Source: RGIG8368 sp045540275 (lineage in GTDB: Bacteria; Verrucomicrobiota; Kiritimatiellia; RFP12; UBA1067). Taken from it: 64,000 nucleotides of DNA. Position 1 is the first letter of the stretch. Each line of letters opens with the position of its first letter. The DNA lies in the NCBI GenBank assembly GCA_045540275.1, contig JAZQGX010000322.1, positions 1 through 64,000 of the forward strand. Reading direction: 5' to 3'. Below are positions 1 to 8,486 of the stretch, one piece after another. Below the pieces are notes generated by a model. The model did not search any database and was not told the origin of the DNA. It saw only the letters and a program-made list of their open reading frames with translations. The position numbers and the translations under genes were made by a program.

Positions 1-277
1 CCGCGAGTGGATTGAGGGCAAGACTCTCGCCGAGACGATGGCCGGTGACAAGAAAAATCTCATGCGCTACTTAAAGGAGTTTGTTGCCATTCAGAAGTCG
101 GATCGTAGCCATGTCGTTCTGTGAGCCAAGGAGTTGTCTTACCAGTTTGTCTTCCTAAGACCGCTTGGCCTCCGACTTATCCGCCGCGAGTGGATTGAGG
201 GCAAGACTCTCGCCGAGACGATGGCCGGTGACAAGAAAAATCTCATGCGCTACTTAAAGGAGTTTGTTGCCATTCAG
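1..277. repeat. 94-bp direct repeat (1-94 and 184-277)
   Basis: Bases 1-94 recur exactly at 184-277, in the same reading frame of the kinase gene. The 89 bases between them contain a short inverted repeat (AAGTCGGA at 95-102 against TCCGACTT at 171-178). Reading through the first copy hits TGA at 122-124, so only the second copy joins the rest of the gene. The first copy begins exactly at base 1, which makes an assembly artefact at a contig end at least as likely as a genuine duplication. Confidence 0.85.
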
Positions 278-733
278 TGCGAAATATTCTCCAAGACTTC
301 CGAGCGCATGGGCAATCTCGCCGATAAGCTCGACAAGCAGATTTCCGCTTCGGCGCTTCCGAGAGAGACCCGGTACGATCTGCACATGAAGCTTCAGTCA
401 ATGCCTCGCGGCAAGGCGCTCTGCCACGGCGATTTTAATCCGACGAATGTCATCATCACCCCGAACGGTGATTGGCGCGTTATTGACTGGAGCCATGTCC
501 GGCTGGGCGATCCTCTTGCCGACGTCGCGCGCACCTATCTGCTGTTTTGGCTTTCGGGCCGAATTGCGGCGGCGGAGAAGTATCTTGCGCTTGCCAGCGA
601 AGCGCTCAAGGCTAAAATCGCCGAAGTCCAGAAATGGCTGCCGATTGTCGCGGCCGCCGAATCGTCAAAACAGCAGAGTGCCAAGAACCACGAATTGCTT
701 GTGCACTGGGCGAGCGTGGTCGATTACGAATAG
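134..733 (+). CDS. APH/choline kinase-like phosphotransferase, 5' end disturbed
   Basis: C-terminal part of an aminoglycoside phosphotransferase (APH)-type small-molecule kinase. The catalytic loop CHGDFNPTN lies about 95 residues into this frame and is followed by the metal-binding IDW motif and a DPLADVARTYLLF helix, all typical of the fold. Substrate cannot be told. The frame opens just after the stop at 122-124; TTG at 134 is only the first possible start and has no convincing ribosome site. APH kinases usually have an N-terminal lobe of about 100 residues carrying the ATP-binding Lys, and most of it is missing here. Either the gene is truncated by the 94-bp duplication or the true 5' end lies outside the window. 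Bases 734-958 downstream hold no gene. Confidence 0.6.
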   Translation: MSYQFVFLRPLGLRLIRREWIEGKTLAETMAGDKKNLMRYLKEFVAIQCEIFSKTSERMGNLADKLDKQISASALPRETRYDLHMKLQSMPRGKALCHGDFNPTNVIITPNGDWRVIDWSHVRLGDPLADVARTYLLFWLSGRIAAAEKYLALASEALKAKIAEVQKWLPIVAAAESSKQQSAKNHELLVHWASVVDYE

Positions 734-958
734 AAGCGCATTCCCCGGCGCCCGGTTGTCCGGCATCCCGGACGACGGGCGCCTTTGTCGGTGCCGCATG
801 CGAAAGCAGCTGCTAATATCGGCAAAAAGGCGGCTGGCACGCAGTGCGTACGCAATATTCCAAAAGTCTCAAATCCTCACGCGTCAGAAATTGCTGATTG
901 ATTTTTTGCCGATTTTAAGTCAAAATATCCCTTTCTTTACCACGAAAGGTTTTTTGAA

Positions 959-1975
959 ATGGATATTTTGAACAAAATGATGGCGCGGGCCAAGGCCAAG
1001 TGCCGCAAAATCGTACTTCCGGAAGGTCAGGATCCGAGAGTGGTTCTGGCCGCTGCTCGTGCGGCAGAATTGGGGATTTGCAAGGTTGTCGTTCTGGGCT
1101 CTCCCGAAGAGATCGCCGCCGCAGAAAAAGAGGCAGGCGTAACTCTTGCCCATGAAAATATCTCCGTCGACAATCCGTCCACCTCCGCGTTGCTCGACGA
1201 ACTTGCCGCCGCTTTCTACGAAAAACGCAAAAGCAAGCCCGGCATGACTCCGGAGCTGGCGAGAAATACCATTTCCGGAAATCGCATCTATTTCGGTAAT
1301 ATGATGGTCGCCAACGGTTATGCCGACGGTCTGGTCGCCGGCTCTATCGCCTCGACCGCCGATATGCTTCGCGGGGCTTTCCAGTGCGTCGGCACCGACA
1401 AGACGGTCAGTAAGGCCTCCTCCTTCATGGTTATGGACTTGGCCAAGCCTACCGATTCCGGCGACGAAGTTCTGCTGTTTGCCGATTGCGCCGTCAACAT
1501 CTGCCCCACGGCGGAAGAGCTTGCCGATATTGCGCTTGCCACCGCAATGTCGTACCGTCAGCTCTTCGATGCCCGTCCCCGCGTGGCATTTCTGAGCTTC
1601 TCCACCAAGGGCAGCGCCCGCCATGAGCTGGTCGATAAGGTGACAGCCGCCGCGGAACTGGCGAAAAAAAGATTTGCCGAGCTGGGAATCGATGCGTCGC
1701 TCGACGGCGAAATGCAGGCAGATGCCGCATTGGTGCCCTCCGTCGGAAAATTCAAGAATCCGGGCGGCGGCATTCAGGGCGATGCCAACGTTTTGATCTT
1801 CCCGGATCTTCAGGCCGGAAACATCGGTTACAAGCTGGTTCAGCGTCTCGGCGGAAACATCGCCTACGGACCTGTGCTCCAGGGCGTAGCCAAACCCGTA
1901 AATGATTTGTCACGCGGTTGCACCGCCGACGATATTGTCGGTCAAATCTGCATCACCGCGCTTCAATGCAAATAA
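959..1975 (+). CDS. pta: phosphate acetyltransferase
   Basis: Phosphotransacetylase (EC 2.3.1.8): interconverts acetyl-CoA plus phosphate with acetyl phosphate plus CoA, the first step of acetate formation in fermenters. The 338-residue protein is the short PTA_PTB form without the N-terminal DRTGG/BioD-like domains of the enterobacterial enzyme. It shows the family start KIVLPEGQDPRVVLAAA and the C-terminal GGIQGDANVLIFPDLQAGN and YGPVLQG blocks. ATG at 959 is preceded by an AAAGG-type ribosome site at about 945. No acetate kinase gene is adjacent. It heads a run with etfB, etfA and miaA spaced by 4 to 26 bases, so ATP formation from acetyl phosphate and Etf electron transfer may be co-expressed. 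Confidence 0.95.
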   Translation: MDILNKMMARAKAKCRKIVLPEGQDPRVVLAAARAAELGICKVVVLGSPEEIAAAEKEAGVTLAHENISVDNPSTSALLDELAAAFYEKRKSKPGMTPELARNTISGNRIYFGNMMVANGYADGLVAGSIASTADMLRGAFQCVGTDKTVSKASSFMVMDLAKPTDSGDEVLLFADCAVNICPTAEELADIALATAMSYRQLFDARPRVAFLSFSTKGSARHELVDKVTAAAELAKKRFAELGIDASLDGEMQADAALVPSVGKFKNPGGGIQGDANVLIFPDLQAGNIGYKLVQRLGGNIAYGPVLQGVAKPVNDLSRGCTADDIVGQICITALQCK

Positions 1976-1996
1976 CCCCATCAAAAGGAGTGTATT

Positions 1997-2803
1997 ATGT
2001 CTCTTCAGATAGTAGTCTGCGGTAGTCTGGTTCCCGATCCCTTGCAAACGCTGGAACCGGTCGAAACCCCGAAGGGGCCGGGTCTCAAGAACGAAGCGAT
2101 GCTTCCATCGGTTCTGGATCCCTGGGCCGCCTGCTCGCTTTACGAGGCCGCCAACCTCGCTTCAAAGATTCCCGGAAGCCAGGTTTATCTTGTCTCCCTG
2201 GGCCCTAAAGCCAAGCTTCAGCAGTTGATGATGTCCGTCGCTCAGAAGGTCCCGTTCCAGCTGGTAGCCGTTGACGGTGCCGCCGGAGGCTTTACCGATG
2301 CGATGGATGTTGCCGCCGCACTTGCCGAAGCGATTGAAACCATCCCCGGCCTTGACAAGGGCAGTCTTTTGATTTTCGGCGGCTGCTCGTCCGCATCGCG
2401 CGACGCAGGCGTCACCCTGCAGCTCATCGCAGAGCGTCTCGGCATCAAAGACGTTTTTGTGGGCGTCGACGAGATCAATGTCGCCGACGACGGCTCGTTC
2501 TCGGTTCTTGAACGTATGGAAGGCGGATGCTATCAGGAATCGTCGTGCGCCGGCGCGCCGGCGGTTGTTGCATGGGCCACGGGCAGCCTGCCCGAACCTC
2601 CCAACAATCCGCGCATCGGTATGGCCAACATGAAGCTGGTTATGCCTGCGCTCATGAAGGCGAAGCCCGCTCCCCAGATCGGCGTCGGAGGCATCGCCTT
2701 TTCAAAGACCGAGGTTCCTGCCCAGAAGCGCGACACCCGCGTGGTCAAGGATATGTCCGCAGAGGATATCGCAAAGGAACTCGTCGAGTGGATCAAGCAG
2801 TAA
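1997..2803 (+). CDS. etfB: electron transfer flavoprotein beta subunit, divergent
   Basis: Beta subunit of an electron transfer flavoprotein (cytoplasmic heterodimer with EtfA carrying FAD and AMP or a second FAD). The 268-residue length, the DPWAACSLYEAANLA segment corresponding to the family's NPxDxxALExAL, and the GGCSSASRDAGVTLQLIAERLG region corresponding to the nucleotide loop support the family. The N-terminal KxVPD signature and the GADxxxL loop are poorly kept, so cofactor content may differ from textbook Etf. ATG 1997 follows AAAGGAG at 1983-1989. It lies 21 bases after pta and 26 before etfA. No acyl-CoA dehydrogenase or other usual electron donor is adjacent. Confidence 0.8.
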   Translation: MSLQIVVCGSLVPDPLQTLEPVETPKGPGLKNEAMLPSVLDPWAACSLYEAANLASKIPGSQVYLVSLGPKAKLQQLMMSVAQKVPFQLVAVDGAAGGFTDAMDVAAALAEAIETIPGLDKGSLLIFGGCSSASRDAGVTLQLIAERLGIKDVFVGVDEINVADDGSFSVLERMEGGCYQESSCAGAPAVVAWATGSLPEPPNNPRIGMANMKLVMPALMKAKPAPQIGVGGIAFSKTEVPAQKRDTRVVKDMSAEDIAKELVEWIKQ

Positions 2804-2829
2804 ACAGAGGCGAAAGAAAGGATTTGAAA

Positions 2830-3837
2830 ATGAATATGATTGCCATTCTCCATACCGAAGCCGACGGTTCGCTCGCCAAGGCCGCTCTTGAAACGCTGAC
2901 CCATGCCAAGGCGACCGGGACCTCGTTCAGCGTAGGTGTCATCGGTGCCGGTGCCGCCGCGGCCTGCGACTCGATCGCCGGATGCGGCGCCTCTGCGTTC
3001 TACGCCGTCGAAGGCGATGCCTTCGCCGCTCCTCGCTACGCTTCAGATTGCGCCGCCGCCGTCGAGCTGGTAAAAGCCGCCGGTGCGGATGTCGTGCTTT
3101 GTGCCGGAACTTCGCGTTTCATGCGCTGCATGCCGGGCGCCGCCTATCGTCTCGGAGCGGCGGTCGACACCCATTTGGTTTCGGTGTCCGTCTCGGGCGA
3201 AACGATTGAAGCGCAGCGTTGGTATTATCGTCAACGCATTCTGGCGACCTTTACCCGTTCCGCCCGTCCCTGGGTGCTGATTGTGGACGCCGGTCTCGTC
3301 GAGCCTGCCGCGCTCAGCACTGGAAGCGCCAATGCGACGGCTCACGCCCCCGCGCTCGATGCCGCCGAACAGCGCACCACCGTCAAGGGTGTCAAAGCTC
3401 CTCCCGCCGACGGCCAGACCATCCGCCCCGATGCGAAGATGCTCTTCGTGGCCGGTGCCGGCTGGACGAAAAAGCAGAAGGACGGTGCGGTTCACACCGA
3501 TATCGCCGGTGAGCGGATTCTGGAATTCCTGCGCAAGTCGGGCGCGTCGCTCGGCAGCAGCAAGTCCATCGTCGATTTGCAGAGCGAGGGACAGCAGGGA
3601 CTTTCCTTCATTTCGCACATGAACCAGATCGGTCAGACCGGTATGACCCCCCGTCACACCAAAGGGCTTTCCACCTGCTGCCACGGCGAAGAGCCTCATG
3701 TTGTCGGCTGGCGTTTCATCAACGACCGTCGCGCGATCAACCTTGACCCCAACTGCGGTTGGGCGCAGGGCAAGGCCGATGTCGTCTATGTCGCCGATGC
3801 GTTCGAGGTTATGGAAAAGCTCAATGCGCTGATGTAG
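2830..3837 (+). CDS. etfA: electron transfer flavoprotein alpha subunit, divergent
   Basis: Alpha (FAD-binding) subunit partner of the preceding etfB, 335 residues. The C-terminal third shows GQTGMTPRHTKGLS and AINLDPNCGWAQGKADVV, matching the family order GQTG...GISGA...AINKDPEAPIF...AD. The usual H at the GISGAIQH step and the Arg of the GGRG segment (here VAGAGWTKK) are replaced, so FAD contacts are altered. The frame is open much further upstream, but ATG 2830 is chosen because GAAAGAAAGG precedes it at the right spacing and the upstream part overlaps etfB. It is followed 4 bases later by miaA. Confidence 0.82.
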   Translation: MNMIAILHTEADGSLAKAALETLTHAKATGTSFSVGVIGAGAAAACDSIAGCGASAFYAVEGDAFAAPRYASDCAAAVELVKAAGADVVLCAGTSRFMRCMPGAAYRLGAAVDTHLVSVSVSGETIEAQRWYYRQRILATFTRSARPWVLIVDAGLVEPAALSTGSANATAHAPALDAAEQRTTVKGVKAPPADGQTIRPDAKMLFVAGAGWTKKQKDGAVHTDIAGERILEFLRKSGASLGSSKSIVDLQSEGQQGLSFISHMNQIGQTGMTPRHTKGLSTCCHGEEPHVVGWRFINDRRAINLDPNCGWAQGKADVVYVADAFEVMEKLNALM

Positions 3838-3841
3838 GAAG

Positions 3842-4741
3842 ATGGCGGCGAAGAAATTTTTTCTGCTGGCCGGAGCTACCGCTACCGGCAAAAGTGCGGT
3901 AGCCCAGCTTCTTGCCGAAAAAACCGGGCTGCCGATACTTTCCGCCGACTCCATGCTCGTTTACAAGGGTATGGACATCGGCACGGCGAAGCCGACGATC
4001 GCTGAACGCGGAGATGTTCCGTATTTCGGATTGGATTTGGTGACGCCGGCGGAAAACTTTTCTGCAGGAGCCTGGGCCCAAGCTTCGCGTAAAACCATTG
4101 AGAAGACCGATGCCCTCGGCTTTATTGTCGTCGGCGGCACCGGTCTTTATTTTAAGGCGCTGACCGACGGGTTTGATTTTGTCAAATCCGACGCTGCGAG
4201 GCGCGGATATTGGCAGCGGCGGCTGGAGGAGGACGGGCTCGCCGCTCTGCAGCAGGAGCTGCGACGCATGTCACCGGCGACGGTCGATCGTCTGGGTGAT
4301 GATATGCTGAATCCCAGACGCGTGATCAGGGCGTTGGAAATCGTCGAGTCGGGCGAGACCCGAGGCGATGTATATGCGCCGGCTTTGGGAAGTCCCGTCT
4401 ATGTGCTGCGGCGAAATCGCGAGGAGTTGCATCGTCGCATCGCGTTGCGCGTCAGAGCGATGTTCGATGATGGTTTGCTAGAGGAGACCGAATGCCTTCG
4501 CGCCCGATATCCGATGTGGTCTGAAACCGCGAGCGGAGCGATTGGCTACTCCGAAGCGTTGGCGGTGCTGGACGGCAGGATGAGCAAAGACGAGGCCGTG
4601 AACAAGATTTCAGTAAGAACCAATCGTCTGGCAAAACGACAGGAAACCTGGTTCCGCCATCAGACCGTGGCTAGATGGATAGATGTCGATGAGCAGACAG
4701 GGCTTGAAGAGTTGGCTGAAAAAATTCTCAAATTCTTTTGA
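3842..4741 (+). CDS. miaA: tRNA dimethylallyltransferase
   Basis: Adds the dimethylallyl group to N6 of A37 in tRNAs reading UNN codons (EC 2.5.1.75). The P-loop GATATGKSA sits near residue 12, followed by SADSMLVYKGMDIGTAKP, a form of the substrate motif DSxQVYxxxDIGTAKP, then VVGGTGLYFKAL and the C-terminal RTNRLAKRQETWFR, all diagnostic. The 299-residue length is normal. The ATG lies 4 bases after the etfA stop, so it is probably co-transcribed with pta-etfBA. The gene ends in a hairpin (4738-4767). Confidence 0.96.
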   Translation: MAAKKFFLLAGATATGKSAVAQLLAEKTGLPILSADSMLVYKGMDIGTAKPTIAERGDVPYFGLDLVTPAENFSAGAWAQASRKTIEKTDALGFIVVGGTGLYFKALTDGFDFVKSDAARRGYWQRRLEEDGLAALQQELRRMSPATVDRLGDDMLNPRRVIRALEIVESGETRGDVYAPALGSPVYVLRRNREELHRRIALRVRAMFDDGLLEETECLRARYPMWSETASGAIGYSEALAVLDGRMSKDEAVNKISVRTNRLAKRQETWFRHQTVARWIDVDEQTGLEELAEKILKFF

Positions 4742-4767
4742 ACCGATTGCTTTCTGCAATCGTTCAA
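4738..4767 (+). other. 12-bp hairpin after miaA
   Basis: TTGAA-C-CGATTGC, loop TTTCT, GCAATCG-TTCAA: a 12-pair stem with one bulged C, starting at the miaA stop. No U-run follows, so it is not a classical intrinsic terminator; it could protect a 3' end or attenuate read-through into the alkaline phosphatase gene. Confidence 0.5.
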
Positions 4768-4807
4768 TACCGAAAAGGTGTTAAAAAGGGATAATTGGAT
4801 AATTGAA

Positions 4808-6580
4808 ATGAAAAATGTAATTAAGTTTTTGGCATTATCGTGCGCAATGGCGGTATTTTCTGCGGGGGCGGATCCAACTCCGTTGACGTTGGATGGTTCG
4901 GCCAATTCTTCTCTGATTGACTCCGTTGCGGGAGACGGGAAGGGCGGATGGGTTGATCTTGGAAGCAACGACATGCACGTGCTTCCTTCGGGCAAACAGC
5001 TCTTTGCTGGGGTGCAATTTGTAATTCCGAAGGCCAAATCCGAAAACGACAAACACTGCATCGTGCTCGGTTTGAACCGGGATGATGACGACGATGTGGA
5101 GCTTAAGGTTCCGTCGAGCGGAACCAAGGGAAGAAATCTCTACCTGCTCCACGCCTGCTCCGGATCGTACAAGAACCGCGATCTGATTGGTGTGCTTGAA
5201 CTCAAATACGAAGACGGCAGCAAGGAAAAGAAGTCCATCCGTTTCGGCCGCGATATCGCCGACTGGATGCATCCTTACGGCGGTTCCAATGCCGTACGCG
5301 CCTGGTCGGAATACAACCACAACACCCAGGTGTCGCTCTTCGTCTCCCAGTTCGCCGTCAATCCAAAGAAACGGTTGGCGGAAATCGAATTCGACGGTGA
5401 AAAACGCGCAGTCTGGATGATTGTCGCCGCCACGCTCGATACGCCCCGCGACAAATTGCGTGGACTTACCTCCGATATGCGGTTGGTCGCGAAATATCAG
5501 ACACCCCCCGCCCCGGAGAAACCTTTCGCATCACACCCCGCGGGGGCAAAACCGAAGAACGTCATTTTGCTTATCGGCGACGGCATGGGGCAGGGTGCGG
5601 TAAAAATGCAGTCGCTCCATCTGTATGGCAAGCCGGAAATTTCCTATTTTAGCTATTTCCCGGTTTCAACCCTTTGCACCACCTATTCGGCCAGTTCGGC
5701 CGTTACGGATTCGGCGGCGGCCGGCACTGCGATGGCCACCGGTGTCAAAACTTACAACGGCGTACTCGGTCTTCAGGCGGTTGCTTCGGGCAAGCACACC
5801 GAATTCAAGATGCTTACCTCCATAGCGGAAAAAGCTCATGCCAAGGGGATGAAGATTGCATTGGTCACCCAGGACGGTCTGACCGGCGCAACCCCCGGAG
5901 CGTTCTACGCTCACGTGCGCGGACGCGGAGAGTCGGCAAAAATCGCCCGCCAGGCTTCGGAATGTGGCTATGAGGTATTGCTTGGACACCGCGGTTCGAT
6001 GAAGCACTTCCTTCCCAATACGGTTAATGGCGGTGCCCAGGAAGCAGGCGTCAAACTGCTGGATGAAATGAGCAAGAAGGATTATGTGGTGGTGAACTCG
6101 CAAAAAGAGTTTGCCGATGCTCCTAAAAACAAGAAGGTTATCGGATTTTGGAATGTGTTTGAAGGCGAACAGGCTCTCTCGGAAATGGTGAAAACCTCAA
6201 TCGATCGCATCGGCGATGCGGAGAAAGGCTTTTTTATGATGGCTGAGTGCTATCTCACCGACAGCGGCGGGCACGGCAATCGCCCGGAAACCTCGACACT
6301 GGGCGTAACCCAAGTGGAATGGATGGCCAAAGTCGCGATGGATTATGCCAGCAAACGCTCCGACACCTTGGTTATCGTCACCTCAGATCATGAAACAGGC
6401 GGGATTTCAGTATCCCGTTCGTCGAGCAGCGGTAAGTTGCATATCTTCTACGGCGATACTTCGCACACCAAAGCACCGGTTCCGCTTTATGCATTCGGTC
6501 CCGGTGCCGATCGCTTTGATGTTATGCTGGACAATACTGATCTAGCGAGAATCATCGGAGAATTGCTTGATTTGCAGTAG
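4808..6580 (+). CDS. secreted alkaline phosphatase (PhoA superfamily) with N-terminal extra domain
   Basis: Zn/Mg phosphomonoesterase of the PF00245 type, exported by an N-terminal Sec signal of about 22 residues ending near FSAGA. The catalytic domain occupies roughly residues 245-590: metal Asp in LLIGDGMGQ, nucleophile Ser302 in VTDSAAAGTAMATG, metal ligands in TSDHETGG and in GDTSHTKAPVPLYAFGP. Before it lies a beta-rich region of about 220 residues I cannot assign; its opening resembles the NPCBM type in style (SLIDSVAGDGKGGWVDLGSNDMH split over two strands), which would mean surface or glycan binding. The frame extends to GTG 4778, but ATG 4808 begins the signal peptide cleanly. A Na/Pi cotransporter lies 6 kb downstream. 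Confidence 0.88.
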   Translation: MKNVIKFLALSCAMAVFSAGADPTPLTLDGSANSSLIDSVAGDGKGGWVDLGSNDMHVLPSGKQLFAGVQFVIPKAKSENDKHCIVLGLNRDDDDDVELKVPSSGTKGRNLYLLHACSGSYKNRDLIGVLELKYEDGSKEKKSIRFGRDIADWMHPYGGSNAVRAWSEYNHNTQVSLFVSQFAVNPKKRLAEIEFDGEKRAVWMIVAATLDTPRDKLRGLTSDMRLVAKYQTPPAPEKPFASHPAGAKPKNVILLIGDGMGQGAVKMQSLHLYGKPEISYFSYFPVSTLCTTYSASSAVTDSAAAGTAMATGVKTYNGVLGLQAVASGKHTEFKMLTSIAEKAHAKGMKIALVTQDGLTGATPGAFYAHVRGRGESAKIARQASECGYEVLLGHRGSMKHFLPNTVNGGAQEAGVKLLDEMSKKDYVVVNSQKEFADAPKNKKVIGFWNVFEGEQALSEMVKTSIDRIGDAEKGFFMMAECYLTDSGGHGNRPETSTLGVTQVEWMAKVAMDYASKRSDTLVIVTSDHETGGISVSRSSSSGKLHIFYGDTSHTKAPVPLYAFGPGADRFDVMLDNTDLARIIGELLDLQ

Positions 6581-6614
6581 GGAAAAGATATTTCTAAAGT
6601 GGCAAAATAGATGC

Positions 6615-6643
6615 TTGCGTTAGTGAAGTGCTTTTGCTACAAT
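6615..6643 (+). promoter_or_regulatory. sigma-70-type promoter for rpsP operon
   Basis: TTGCGT, 17-base spacer, TACAAT, placed 22 bases before the rpsP start. Both boxes differ from consensus in one or two positions; the spacing is optimal. Confidence 0.55.
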
Positions 6644-6664
6644 GTGCCTTTTACGGAGAAAAAA

Positions 6665-6991
6665 ATGGTCAAAATCAGATTGCGTAGAACCGGTCGCGTG
6701 AATGCGGCAGCTTGGCGCGTAGTGGCAGCAGATTCTCGTTCGCCCCGCGACGGCAAATTTTTGGAAATTTTAGGCTGGTATTGCCCGAAACAGTCCAAGG
6801 ACAACTTCAAGTTGGATTTGGACCGCGTGGATTATTGGCTTAACAATGGCGCACAGATGACGGAACAGGCGGCGAGCTTGGTCAAGTTGGCCCGTAAGGG
6901 AAAGACCTCCACCACCGATGAAGTCAAAAATGCGAAGAAAGTGGCTCGCGCCAAGGCAAAGAAAGCCGCAAAAGCTGAAAGCGCGGCTTAA
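6665..6991 (+). CDS. rpsP: 30S ribosomal protein S16
   Basis: 108 residues. The opening VKIRLRRTGRVNAAAWRVV and DSRSPRDGKFLEILGWYCP are the S16 signature. The C-terminal 30 residues are a Lys/Ala-rich extension (KKVARAKAKKAAKAE) common in this family. The frame runs upstream to 6611, but ATG 6665 has GGAG at 6654-6657 and gives the canonical start. First gene of rpsP-trmD-rplS; rimM, which usually sits between rpsP and trmD, is absent. Confidence 0.96.
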   Translation: MVKIRLRRTGRVNAAAWRVVAADSRSPRDGKFLEILGWYCPKQSKDNFKLDLDRVDYWLNNGAQMTEQAASLVKLARKGKTSTTDEVKNAKKVARAKAKKAAKAESAA

Positions 6992-7008
6992 GTTTGCTTT
7001 GGAACGGC

Positions 7009-7746
7009 ATGGGTGAACCGGTGCGCGTTGATATCATAACCGTTATGCCCGACATGCTCAAAGGATTCCTTGATACGAGCATGATGAAGCTGGCGGTTGA
7101 GCGCGAAGCGGTTCGCTTCCGGATAGTTGATTTGAAGGATTTCGCCAGAGATGCGCGAAAAACCACGGATGATCGACCGTTCGGCGGCGGTCCGGGGATG
7201 ATACAAAAACCCGAGCCGTGGATTGAAGCCATTGAAGCGGTGCGGACGCCTGATACACGCGTTGTAATGATGACGCCATCAGGTCGGACATTCCGGCAAG
7301 AGATAGCCAGAGAGCTCTCGCACGTCGAACACCTCGTTTTTGTGTGTGGACACTATGAGGGGATTGACGAGCGGGTACGGCGGAAGTTGGTGACGGATGA
7401 GTTGTCGATTGGCGACTATGTCTTGACCAACGGGGTGTTGCCGGCGGCAGTGGTGATGGATGCGGTAGTTCGTCTGCTGCCGGGAGTTTTAGGTGGCGGA
7501 GAGGTGGCAACGAAGGATGAATCCTTCACCGAGCCGTTGCTTGAGCATCCGCAATACACGCGTCCGGCGGTTTTCCGCGGGATGTCGGTACCAGGGGTTC
7601 TTCAGAGCGGGAACCATGCCGCAGTAGGTGCGTGGCAACGACAGCAGATGTTGGATAGAACGGCGCGCAGGCGCCCTGATTTATTGGATGTAAGCGCACG
7701 AAGCGCGATGTCCGGAGGAGAGAAAAATGATCGCGAAGGCAATTGA
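7009..7746 (+). CDS. trmD: tRNA (guanine-N1-)-methyltransferase
   Basis: Methylates G37 of tRNAs with S-adenosylmethionine, preventing frameshifts. The trefoil-knot motifs are present: FGGGPGMI, VFVCGHYEGIDERV, LSIGDYVLTNG and the C-terminal HPQYTRPAVFRGMSVPGVLQSGNH spread over its usual position. Of possible starts, ATG 7009 has GGAA at 7001-7004 and gives 245 residues; GTG 7021 would give the shortest family-like N-terminus (RVDIITVMPDML). The end overlaps rplS by 20 bases, so the two are probably translationally coupled. Confidence 0.96.
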   Translation: MGEPVRVDIITVMPDMLKGFLDTSMMKLAVEREAVRFRIVDLKDFARDARKTTDDRPFGGGPGMIQKPEPWIEAIEAVRTPDTRVVMMTPSGRTFRQEIARELSHVEHLVFVCGHYEGIDERVRRKLVTDELSIGDYVLTNGVLPAAVVMDAVVRLLPGVLGGGEVATKDESFTEPLLEHPQYTRPAVFRGMSVPGVLQSGNHAAVGAWQRQQMLDRTARRRPDLLDVSARSAMSGGEKNDREGN

Positions 7747-8122
7747 CAAGATCAACGCCGAACAGGTGAAAAAAATCGAAAATCGTCCTCAACTTAAGGT
7801 CGGTGATGCGGTTAAAGTTTATGTGAAAATCAAGGAAGGCGACAAGGAACGCCGTCAGGCCTTCATCGGCACGGTGATTGCCATGGACAACGGCAAGGGG
7901 GCTTCCGCTACCTTCACCGTTCGTCGTTCATCGTATGGCATCGGTGTTGAGAAGGTGTTTCCTTTCTATTCTCCCTACATTGATCGCATTGAAATCGATC
8001 ACTCTTCCGCCGTCCGTCGTGCGAAGCTCTATTATCTTCGCAAGCTGACCGGTAAGAAGGCTCGCCTGCGCGCTCAGGTTCAGACCAAGGTCGCAGCACC
8101 TGTCGCAGAAGCAGCTCAATAA
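7727..8122 (+). CDS. rplS: 50S ribosomal protein L19
   Basis: 131 residues with the L19 hallmarks GDAVKVYVKIKEGDKERRQ, FTVRRSSYGIGVEKVFP and YYLRKLTGKKARLR. ATG 7727 is preceded by GGAGGAG at 7713-7719 inside the end of trmD. A short Ala-rich tail follows the conserved core. secG follows after 20 bases. Confidence 0.97.
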   Translation: MIAKAIDKINAEQVKKIENRPQLKVGDAVKVYVKIKEGDKERRQAFIGTVIAMDNGKGASATFTVRRSSYGIGVEKVFPFYSPYIDRIEIDHSSAVRRAKLYYLRKLTGKKARLRAQVQTKVAAPVAEAAQ

Positions 8123-8142
8123 TAATTGCAGGGAGTTCGGCA

Positions 8143-8475
8143 ATGCAAGTTCTCACATCAATTTTATACGTGCTTGAAGTTGTTGTCGCCTTGTTGCTTG
8201 GGCTCGTGGTAATGCTTCAGAAGCCCAAAGACGGCGGTTTGAGCGCTGCTGTCGGCGGTGGTATGGGTGAATCGGTTTTCGGCGGAAATGTCGGCAATGT
8301 ACTGACTAAGACTACAGTTGTGCTCGGCATCGTGTTTTTGCTGAATACGCTGGTACTCTCCCGGCTTACCTCAAATCGTAGCAGTTCGGTTATGGAAGGT
8401 GTGCGCAACGCACCGGTTCAACAGGCTGAGCCTGTTGCTCCCGCGGTGCCTGCACCCGCCGCTCCGGCCAAATAA
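8143..8475 (+). CDS. secG: protein translocase subunit SecG
   Basis: 110-residue inner-membrane subunit of the SecYEG channel. Two hydrophobic helices (about residues 3-20 and 55-72) flank the loop MLQKPKDGGLSAAVGGG, the standard SecG pattern, followed by a Pro/Ala-rich tail. The gene lies between rplS and the nucleoside kinase with short gaps, so it is likely read from the ribosomal operon. Confidence 0.92.
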   Translation: MQVLTSILYVLEVVVALLLGLVVMLQKPKDGGLSAAVGGGMGESVFGGNVGNVLTKTTVVLGIVFLLNTLVLSRLTSNRSSSVMEGVRNAPVQQAEPVAPAVPAPAAPAK

Positions 8476-8486
8476 AAAGACTTGCC

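Noticed and set aside
832..850. CTGGCACGCAGTGCG as a second sigma-54 promoter
   Set aside because: GG and GC are 8 bases apart where 10 are needed.
2527..2829. N-terminal extension of etfA
   Set aside because: It overlaps etfB in another frame and reads as Arg/Gly-rich shadow; ATG 2830 has its own ribosome site.
3043..3954. Open frame of 303 codons antisense to etfA
   Set aside because: Shadow of the sense gene; the opposite strand has a full Etf signature.
5874..5884. GGTCTGACC as a further REP core
   Set aside because: Only nine bases match, and it lies within the conserved alkaline phosphatase coding sequence.
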